DNA of 64,000 nucleotides from Mesostigma viride (lineage: Eukaryota; Streptophyta; Mesostigmatophyceae; Mesostigmatales; Mesostigmataceae), in the NCBI GenBank assembly GCA_009746045.1, contig RPFO01000034.1:3763681-3827680 (forward strand), read 5' to 3'. Numbering within the stretch: position 1 is the stretch's first letter; each line of letters begins with the position of its first letter. Shown piece by piece: positions 57,451-64,000 of this stretch. Position numbers and translations under genes: made by a program. The notes beneath the pieces were generated by a model, which worked only from the letters and a program-made list of their open reading frames with translations, did not search any database and had not been told where the DNA came from.

Positions 57451-60400
57451 CGGTGACTCGCGAATGATCCCGGGACCTGCAGGTTGCACCCTCGCGTTGA
57501 TCATGTCCAACACAGTTTTTCCCTGGAATGAAATGCATCAACGACATTGAGCTTGACGGGATTAATACACAGCAGCAGCAACAATCACAATACCAGGAAA
57601 AGAAGCGAAATTGACAGGTGCAGAGGATGGATAAGCAACTCACCAGGGTCCGACGTTGCTCGTCAGTGAAATCATCCCGACGTCGAATCTCGTTCACCAA
57701 CGACTGCAGGTATTCGATCTGTTCCTCAACCGAGTGTACATCGCCACGACAAAATGCCTCCGCCGCGCGCACGTAGGCCAATGTCGCACCGGGTTCGCAC
57801 GCAACATCCTGCAAAAGACAATGAACGCCCATTAATGAAAAATCAACAAAGTTTAATCCAATATACGTTGTTACCCTTTGGAGAAACAACAAATATAAAG
57901 ACCACACGTGGTAAACAAATATGGCCACACCTCAGCATTGCCGTTTTGTCTCCCATGCACCGAAGACTGACGCCCCTGTCGCCGGTTCACCATCTTCTGC
58001 AACGTCCTCACCTGCAAGCATGAAGGCCATAAATAGGGAATCAATTGCATAGGTGTCATCTTCACACGAAATAAAGCAACAACAAAAGACAGGAAGATCC
58101 AATGCAAATAACAAAAGAAATGTGCGATTGGAGACTGGACTATCCCAGAACTAAAAAAACTGTGATAATACCAGCTTACCGCCATGTCTCGTTGCATGAT
58201 CGTTTCAGGATCACTTGCATGCAACTTCCACCGCCGTACTTCATCCAATAGCGACTCCAGCCGGGCAATCTTCTCTTCCACAGACATCACCGTATCACGA
58301 GAGAAGCTTTTTGCAAGATCCACAAAGTCAACAGCCATTTTGAAATCCCGCGGGTCCACGTCCTGCATCGATACACGACAGAGCAAAAGTGACACATCAA
58401 AATTAATTAGAATCCAACATTCAAGTCCCACGCTCCAACGTAGGTAGCTTCTTGCAAATGTCACACGTGGTTGCTTTTTGCAAGTCCTCTTCCTTTGCAA
58501 AGAAAGGTGTAAAACTCCCACAATAACGTGGCAAATCATGCAGCATCAAAAAAAGGAAATAAAATCACACACAACATGCTGATGCACTCAACAAAGCACA
58601 CACCGCACTATCCAATCATGCATAACAGGACACAGTGCCAGCACAACTAACCACACATGCCGGCGTCCCCCCTCGTGCTGCAACGGGATGCGCAACCTCT
58701 TGTGCTGCCACCACAGCTGGTCGCACACGCAGAGGCACCTTGCCATGTGGCGTGGTCGCTACAGATCCAGACTGTAAGCGCTGCTGTTGTACCTCATCCA
58801 AATCTGACCATTTTCGATTCCAGTAACGCAGTGCGTCCTTCAGCCTTCTCATCTGCACCGAGGAAAGCAACAGGCACAAAACGAGAAACCGTTATTAGCA
58901 TACACCAACATGTATCCAAATGGCACCCACCGCATGCAGCCATGAAAGAAACATCAAAGTGAGATCAAAGGATGCACACACAACCACTTACTGCTGCATC
59001 GACACTCTCGGCGGGAAATCTTTTCTCCTGTTCCAACGCATTCAACATATGCTGGATGCGCGCCAGCCGTTCCCAGACATTCGCAGCTCCCGTGAAAGCC
59101 GCGTCCACAAACTCTGACGCTGTTTCAAATCGGGTCACATCTACCTGCACACCAACCAGTAGAGCATAACAACACAGCAAAGTGAGGAGGTCACAATTAA
59201 TTAAAGACTGCGAGAGCCTACCAAGATGGACTCACATCCAATCAGAGAGCTATATATATAAAGAACCTTAGCAACGCTAAAATAAAAACACACCATCATC
59301 ACAGCTGATGCACCCATTCGTGGTTCGTCCACCGCCGATCCTGGCTGCAATGCCACCGTCCCATTCGGCGCATGTTCAGGAATGGCCATCAGTGTCGCAC
59401 ACGCAGCCACCCCCACTTGTGTCGGTGCAGTCGGTTGCAGCACCTGGACGTCTCCTTGTGCAGTTTCTGCCACCTGACCTCCACTCCTCTCCATCCAATA
59501 CCGCAACAGCTCCTTCAGCTGTGCGACCTGCAGCTCACCACCGTACAAACCGTACAAATAATATATATCAATCGCATGTTATACATTACACATTTTGTAG
59601 AAAGCAACATCCTGACAATCCAATAACAAAAGCAAGCAGTTACCAATGAAGCATTTCCACGGTGCACGCAACACCACTCACCGCAGGTTCATAGTCCGCA
59701 CCATAGAGCACGTCGCGTCGTCCCTCCACTATCCGCAGGTAATGCTCGACCGTCACCAAGCGCTCCCCCACAGTTCCATCGCATGCCAGGGCAGCTTCCA
59801 GAAACGAGGAAGCACTTTGGAACTTCCTCCCAGCAACCTGCGCTGACACCCAATGACAAAGGAAGGAAAAATAGGGAACCTTAGCCATAGTCCACAGTGG
59901 TCCCTTGCAAAGGTGAAGCAAATCCTACTACCTTCATTGACGTAGTCCAAAACAAACTCACCACCGTTGAAACTGATGCACCCGCTTGTGCAGGGATGCC
60001 CATCGGTGTCGGCCACGTACTAACTTCCGGTTGTGCAGGCACACCCACCGGGGCCGTTGTCATGGTGTCACATCCCTGCCTTTCCATCTGGACGCGCAGT
60101 GTTTCCCAATACCGCAGATTGTTCTGGATGCTAGTAACCTGCCACGAGGCAACCACCATAATGAAGCAGAGCGACCACTCAGTAAAACTCAGAACTAAAA
60201 CTGCATCGCCTTTACTGCACAGATCAAGTTCTCTTGATAAATGATGAACAGTTAATCCTCCTGTGCGGCATTATGTCAAACACCAAGCAATTGCATAATC
60301 ACTGCAGCTCAACTTACCGCCATGCAGTAGTCATCCCATGAAAACTCCGATTTCCGAACGTGCAGTATACCCATCATAAACTGCAGAGTCGCCATGCATT

Positions 60401-61294
60401 GTACAGGATCGCCAACCAATGCGGTTGCAGCTTGGACAAACCCGTGTGCCCAGTACCCAGCGACCTCCGCCTGCACAAAAGGATCGCAAGAAGTTCAAAA
60501 CCACTTATGTGCATTGAGAATGCCAAATAGTATCATCAAAACCAACAAAACAACTCACACTAAAGCAAGGTAAGAAGATGAGTCATCAAGCAACTCACAC
60601 TAAAGCAAGGTAAGAAGATGAGTCATCAAGCAAAAGCGTAACCTACCAACAGCGTTTCCGAAGCGCTCCTTGGCCAAGGCACGACAGGACCCACCCTTGC
60701 CTGCAGCATTAGCATCTGCAAGAGAAAGACAGAGAACAACACACCATCAAGCAACGCTCGATGTTAGTTTTAGCATGCCGCATATGTCACTGACACAAGC
60801 TCAGCAAAGTGACCACGAACACAACCCCATCACACTGCACTCACCGCATAATAAATGTTGTCACTGAACTTGTCTGGCGCCGCGTTCACCAACTCGTCGA
60901 TTTTACCTCGGACAAAGGCCACCCAGGCAGATGGATTCCCAACTAAGCAGTCGGCTTGTTCTACGCACAAGTACGCCCGAGGCCGAGGGTCCCCACCACG
61001 AGCCATAGCGCACGGTGGCAACCCCCCGCCTATGGGATCCCGACGTGGATGCCAAGGAGTTGCAGATGATTGCGCTCTGCTTGCTTGAAGCTCAGGTGCA
61101 GGTGCAAGTGGAACTGCAGCTGCAGGTGAAGCCATCGCGTGACACGGCGATACCAATGGCTGTGGGGACGATGCGGCGCATGGTGATGCTGGTGAACGTG
61201 CAGCGAGGCTTGGGCCTGACCCTCGAGTCGAAGTTGTTGCGACACGTGGCGATCCACATGTGCATGAAGCTTGGGCATCCGATCCACGTGGTGC
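57451..61294 (-). CDS. Six alternating A/B exon pairs encoding a repeated helical module
   Basis: Twelve phase-0 exons. Type A (about 51-61 codons in five; the sixth is the tail of a 150-codon exon): 61294-60845, 60470-60318, 59837-59682, 59144-58992, 58362-58180, 57808-57644. Examples: FETASEFVDAAFTGAANVWE and FQSASSFLEAALACDGTVGE, each followed by an amphipathic helix such as RLARIQHMLNALEQE. Type B (23-78 codons): 60715-60647, 60138-59962, 59527-59294, 58852-58652, 58011-57931, 57522-57451. It begins with a helix (VAQLKELLRYW, VTSIQNNLRYW, MRRLKDALRYW) and often continues with a Pro/Ala/Val-rich linker. Introns are 120-290 bases. I do not recognise the domain. It is predicted helical and repeat-like. 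By continuous phase it lies upstream of the Helitron transposase exons; it could also be a separate or captured gene. Confidence 0.7.
60551..60630. repeat. 40-bp perfect tandem duplication in an intron
   Basis: CAACTCACACTAAAGCAAGG plus TAAGAAGATGAGTCATCAAG occurs twice without change, between the exons at 60715-60647 and 60470-60318. Confidence 0.95.
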
Positions 61295-61493
61295 CTGGGC
61301 ATGGCGCAAAGAGGACAGATATCGGTGAAGCAAGACGGACCGACCCATTACATAATATAATCGTGCTACAATCAACATCATAACATCCTTTGCCACTAGC
61401 AACAACCAGCTTACACATGAATTAAAGAAAGAAATTTTTTTCTAAAGGTTCATTTTACATCTGGCCAGCACGTAGGATGCTTCATTCACCCAC

Positions 61494-61809
61494 CTGTGTC
61501 TTCCTCCTCCTGCGCCGGTGCTGTTGTGAAGATACACGTTCGTACCTGGGCACACCCTGCCATGACAGTACATGATACACGAATACAAATCATGTACAGG
61601 TTATCTAACACGTGTGAGTAAATGCACACGAGTATGCTTGAGGGGCACTATCACGAGTATGCTTAAGGTGCCTCAACTCCACACCAGCAACTCAACGGAT
61701 GTGCATCACACATGCAATTAAAAAAAACAGACATGCAGAAACATACACAGCAGCTCTCGTCCCAATCTCCCGTCACATCGATACGTTCGCCCATGTCGGA
61801 ATCGCCGCC
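61494..61809 (-). CDS. Two 21-codon exons, acidic then basic
   Basis: 61809-61747 encodes GGDSDMGERIDVTGDWDESC plus C before GTATGT. 61556-61494 encodes GVPRYERVSSQQHRRRRRKT plus Q before GTGGGT. Both are phase 0. RRRRRK is a likely nuclear signal. They connect the right-edge exon to the module exons. Confidence 0.45.
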
Positions 61810-61967
61810 CTGTGGATGACACCAATGCACGGCAGCAAGGCACCAACCATGGTCAGAAACGCCGTTCCCACACAAAGGCATCAGCAAAACATACGATCAT
61901 GTGCAGAATGTCAATATAGTAGCATCAAGCGGTTGCGTTGTTTCCATTTGGCCGAATCGACCGTCGC

Positions 61968-63932
61968 AGCGAAGACATAGCGTAGCAAGGGTCTGCGTTT
62001 CATTTTCTTAGCCGTGCAGGACGCCATCTTCATGGTCCTTCGGGTTTCCCGTGTCAACGTCTGTTGCCAGAGGATCTGTGATGCTTTTTTCTGGAATATA
62101 CTGGGCGGTGAAAGCCCCTGTGGATGCTTGCCTGGTCATGAGTTTAGGGCGTCATTTACTGCTGTACTCGCTGACATTCATGGTGCTTACTGCGTAAGAT
62201 AATCTGCCTTGCTTCGCGCGTGGATTTTCACTGGGCTGAAGAGCGCGTCTGGTAACATGTTTTCGTGGTGTATAAGGTGATCAATCAACCATTTGTTCAT
62301 AGAACTGGTTGTCTCCTTGATAGAAGGTGTGACAGTAGAAGGTGTTTTATATTTCTTCATCAAGCAAGTCAAAAGTAATCTCCACTGGCTTACAACCTGA
62401 ATCTTGCATTGCTGGGTCTGCTGTGTTCCTGTCTCATTGTGCAGGCTATCCCCTTGGTTGACCAACCAGGTGATTTGTGGTGCCAGCGGGGCCATATTGG
62501 TTTTCTTCTCATTTTCCATCCGTGGCAACGGACCGCATGGGCGGGCGGGAGGGCAGAGAGGTCAGGGCAGGCCAGGCCAGGCGAGGCAGGAAAGGCTGCA
62601 AGGGTATGCAGCACAGGTAGGCTGGCAGGCAAGGGCCATGGGGCATGAGCCATGGGGCTTGAGCTACGAGCCTTGCGGCATGGGGTTTGGGGATGGGGCA
62701 AACAGGAGGGCATCCACATGATTAGGGGCCAGACAGCAATCAGGGGCACCGCGGGCCCACTTATGCATGCCAGCCACCCCACCAACCCACGCACGCATGC
62801 CAGCCACCCCCATGCCCACGCACGCATGCCAGCCACATCCCCCCCCCCCACAAACCCACTTATGCATGCCAGCCACCCCCCACACCCACGTACGCATGCC
62901 AGCCACCCCCCACACCCACGCACGCATGGCAGCCACCCCACGAACCCAGGCACGCATGCCAGCCCCCCCCTCAAGCCACGCATGCATGGCAGCCCCCCCC
63001 CACACCCACGCATGCATGCCACTCCCCCCCACACCCACGCACGCATGCCAGCCACCCCCCATACCCACCTACGCCCCCCCCACACCCACGCACGCATGCC
63101 AGCCCCCCCCCTCATGTATGCATGCATGCCAGCCACCCCAGAAACCCACGCTTGGATGCCAGCCCCCCCCACATGCATGCATGCATGCCAGCCCCCCCCC
63201 ACACCCACGCACCCATGTAAGCCCCCCCACACACTCACGCATGCATGCCAGCCACCCCACAAACCCACGCAGGCATGCCAGCCAGCCCCGACACCCAGGT
63301 ACGCATGCCAGCCACCCGCCACACCCACGCACACATGGCAGCCGCCCCACAAACCCATGCACGCATGCCAGCCCCCCCTAAACCCACGCATGCATGGCAG
63401 CTCCCCACCACACCCACGAATGCATGCCAGCCCCCCCCCACACCCACGCACCCATGCCAGCCACCCCACAAACCCACGCATGCATGCCAGCCACCCCCCA
63501 CATGCACGCATGCATGCCAGCCACCCCCCGCATGCACGTGCATGCTAGCCACCCCCCACACCCACGTACGCATGCCAGCCACCCCCCACACCCACGCACG
63601 CACGGCAGCCACCCCCCACACCCACGCACGCATGCCAGCCCGCCCCCCCACCCACGCACGCATGCCAGCCTGCCCCGCCCCACATGCATGCATGGCAGCT
63701 CCCCCCCACACCCTCGCATGCATGGAAGCCCCCCCACAAACCCACGCATGCATGCCAGCCACCCCACAAACCCATGCATGCATGCCAGCCACTCCCACAC
63801 CCACGCACGCATTCCAGCCCGCCCCGCCCCACATGCATGCATGGCAGCTCCCCCCCACACCCTCGCATGCATGGCACCCACCCCACAAACCCACGCATGC
63901 ATGCCAGCCACCCCCCACATGCACGCACGCAT
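61968..63932 (-). mobile_element. Inverted macro-unit fragment inside an intron
   Basis: Reverse complement of macro-unit sequence from the CTACGCTATGTCTTCGCTGC region through the ORF body (62528-62187, keeping the 21-nt segment) and C-rich segment to a minisatellite (62757-63932). It starts abruptly at 61968. The minisatellite runs up to the 5' splice site of the intron at 63934. Confidence 0.85.
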
Positions 63933-63934
63933 AC

Positions 63935-64000
63935 CTCCTCGCACAAGTCTTCCTCCCCTGGCAAAGGTATCTCGCAGTCTCCATCGTACATCGGTTCTCC
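63935..64000 (-). CDS. Partial acidic exon at the right edge
   Basis: The frame MYDGDCEIPLPGEEDLCEE ends at a donor (GAGGAG then GTATGC). It is phase 0 and joins the 61809-61747 exon. The gene start lies outside the window. Confidence 0.4.

Larger units (their letters stand above)
44603..64000 (-). mobile_element. Helitron locus: multi-exon Rep/helicase gene with upstream module exons (5' end outside window)
   Basis: Exons 5' to 3': >64000-63935, 61809-61747, 61556-61494, 61294-60845, 60715-60647, 60470-60318, 60138-59962, 59837-59682, 59527-59294, 59144-58992, 58852-58652, 58362-58180, 58011-57931, 57808-57644, 57522-57451, 57279-56824, 55867-55440, 54897-54673, 54539-54342, 52254-50848, 50647-50351, 48057-48010, 47894-46119, 45946-45303, 45134-45057, 44949-44875, 44734-44603 (TGA). 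Junctions agree in phase apart from one missing base in each of 52254-50848 and 45946-45303. From 57279 onward it encodes about 1,920 residues, full length for a Helitron transposase. Helitrons replicate by rolling-circle-like transposition, with Rep cutting and joining single strands and the helicase unwinding. Whether the exons before 57279 belong to the same transcript is inferred from continuous phase-0 splicing. Confidence 0.75.

Noticed and set aside
60978..61405. Plus-strand or alternative-frame gene (Gln/His-rich ORFs) over 61.0-61.4 kb
   Set aside because: Three frames are open here. Only the minus frame continuing into the 60845 exon has matching splice sites and phase.

Overview
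This is eukaryotic nuclear DNA. The evidence is interrupted genes with GT/AG introns that join in frame, non-LTR and Helitron transposons, and very large minisatellites. The one host gene I can rebuild completely is a CobW/COG0523 GTPase with a plastid-type N-terminal extension. It resembles the plastid CobW-like proteins of plants and green algae, so I infer a green alga, or another member of Viridiplantae, with a repeat-rich genome. The species cannot be named from this window.

Layout. 66-896 (-) is a LINE endonuclease/linker fragment. 1257-9198 (-) is the CobW-like gene: ten exons, 486 codons, every splice phase consistent. Its introns carry several tandem repeats and short decayed copies of its own exon 3' ends. 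9199-11400 holds the 5' flank, a LINE 3'-end fragment and an inverted-repeat element. 11415-29301 is a giant tandem array: four 4.0-4.9 kb units separated by five copies of a roughly 225-bp GC-rich direct repeat. Each unit holds a G-rich 30-bp minisatellite. 29302-34915 is a mosaic of pieces of the same repeat family.

34918-64000 (-) is a Helitron locus. A multi-exon gene enters from beyond the right edge and ends at 44603. Read 5' to 3' it has acidic and basic start exons, then six alternating pairs of small phase-0 exons encoding a repeated helical module. After these come a basic/acidic exon, a zinc-finger exon, Helitron N-terminal exons, the HUH Rep domain (two-tyrosine motif) and a Pif1-type helicase with an acidic tail. 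Downstream on the same strand is a four-module region resembling ubiquitin-specific proteases, with several frame breaks.

Two segments of about 4.1 kb (39405-43523 and 43648-47761) are nearly identical and meet at a run of 124 Ns. The simplest reading is two overlapping contig ends that were never merged, giving one Helitron rather than one and a half. Two single-base frameshifts in the Helitron gene look like residual sequence errors.

The most unusual items are the tandemly duplicated exon-pair module fused ahead of a Helitron replicase, the USP-like multi-module gene behind it, and the ghost exon ends inside the CobW introns.
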